From positions 1 to 6,463 of the forward strand of contig JABXIP010000126.1 of assembly GCA_013373005.1 (NCBI GenBank): a DNA stretch of 6,463 bases, written 5' to 3'. The stretch comes from Cytophagia bacterium (GTDB taxonomy: Bacteria; Bacteroidota; Bacteroidia; Cytophagales; Cyclobacteriaceae). Each line of letters begins with the position of its first letter. The stretch's first letter is position 1. The notes beneath the pieces are model-generated. The model saw nothing but the letters and a program-made list of their open reading frames with translations, did not search any database and had not been told where the DNA came from. Positions 6,142 to 6,463 of the stretch are shown here, in pieces. The position numbers and the translations under genes were made by a program.

Positions 6142-6230
6142 TATAAATCACCCCAAGCACCCCATGAACAACTTGTTAAAAACTAATGACAGTAAGACTA
6201 CTCGCAACTTTGGTGGGAAAACTGAGTTAT

Positions 6231-6463
6231 ATGGTTATGACTTTTTCACGAAAACTTCTGAGTCTAGTACTTTTAGCCAGCCTTTCCTTAGTCCTCACAA
6301 CGTGTAGCAGTGATGATCCTGAACCGGGTGGAGGAAATGGAAATAACAATCTGAATATTGGCGCTGTGGGTTCTTCGGCCAATGATCTGCTTTCTTCAGC
6401 TAACTATACCAGCATACAGGTAGAAATTCAATATGCAGCAGGATTTGCACCTCCACAAGGAAG
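6231..6463 (+). CDS. lipoprotein with surface-export-type N-terminus, 3'-partial
   Basis: Only the first 77 codons or so are in the window; the frame stays open to the last base. The protein starts with a lipoprotein signal peptide: SRKLL, a hydrophobic core LSLVLLASLSLVL, and the lipobox-like LTTC with the lipidated cysteine at residue 25 (23 if the second ATG is used). Thr at -1 is less usual than Gly, Ala or Ser but acceptable in Bacteroidota. The mature end, C-S-S-D-D-P-E, resembles the acidic lipoprotein export signals that send Bacteroidota lipoproteins to the cell surface, and a Gly/Asn-rich linker (GGGNGNNN) follows. Possible starts are ATG 6231, ATG 6237 and an in-frame ATG at 6186; the first two give a normal signal peptide. 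CAACTTTG (6205-6212) is near the -7 consensus, which would favour 6231 or 6237. The function of the mature protein cannot be told from the visible part. Confidence 0.8.
   Translation, partial: MVMTFSRKLLSLVLLASLSLVLTTCSSDDPEPGGGNGNNNLNIGAVGSSANDLLSSANYTSIQVEIQYAAGFAPPQG

Noticed and set aside
4279..6159. CCAAGCA at 4279-4285 and 6153-6159 as direct repeats (attachment or target-site duplication) around the cassette
   Set aside because: Seven bases shared within the searched flanks is expected by chance, and the left copy lies inside the DUF2306-like gene; no integrase or transposase is present.
6186..6188. ATG at 6186 as the start of the lipoprotein
   Set aside because: It would add about 15 residues ahead of a normal signal peptide, and the best -7 candidate lies downstream of it.

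Overview
The window looks like chromosomal DNA from a marine or soil Bacteroidota, probably of the Cytophagales/Flammeovirgaceae type. The protein families, the lack of clear Shine-Dalgarno sequences, promoter candidates of the TTG / TAnnTTTG type, and a lipoprotein whose mature end carries acidic residues after the cysteine all point that way. The taxonomic call is an inference from style, not from a marker gene.

Layout. (1) Bases 1-1386 hold the 3' part of an M20 family zinc dipeptidase on the + strand; its start lies before the window. (2) A BadF/BadG-type N-acetylglucosamine kinase (1439-2275, minus) converges on it. (3) A divergent promoter region (2276-2387) leads into a + strand operon of four genes: a six-helix membrane protein (2388-2969), an overlapping small winged-helix regulator (2959-3246), a secreted DUF1579-like beta-barrel protein (3296-3844), and a DUF2306-like membrane protein that starts one base later (3846-4298). 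An almost identical inverted-repeat operator sits in front of the first and the third gene, so the winged-helix protein probably controls its own promoter and an internal one. (4) On the minus strand, an AT-richer two-gene cassette (6089 to 4295) encodes a three-Cys-motif partner protein (TcmP) and a Gp37/Gp68-type three-cysteine protein (DUF5131). The two overlap by 8 bases, and the cassette ends tail-to-tail with the four-gene operon through a shared CTAG. (5) From about 6231 the N-terminal end of a surface-type lipoprotein begins and runs off the window.

How they work together. The peptidase and the kinase are ordinary peptide and amino-sugar salvage genes. The four-gene operon looks like a small envelope-associated, self-regulated module. 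The TcmP/DUF5131 pair is the accessory element. It is a recurrent but, to my knowledge, functionally uncharacterised partnership between a methyltransferase-like protein and a radical-SAM-like cysteine protein, and it is found in phages as well as in bacterial accessory regions. These two regions, the repeated operator and the TcmP cassette, are the best candidates for something new.
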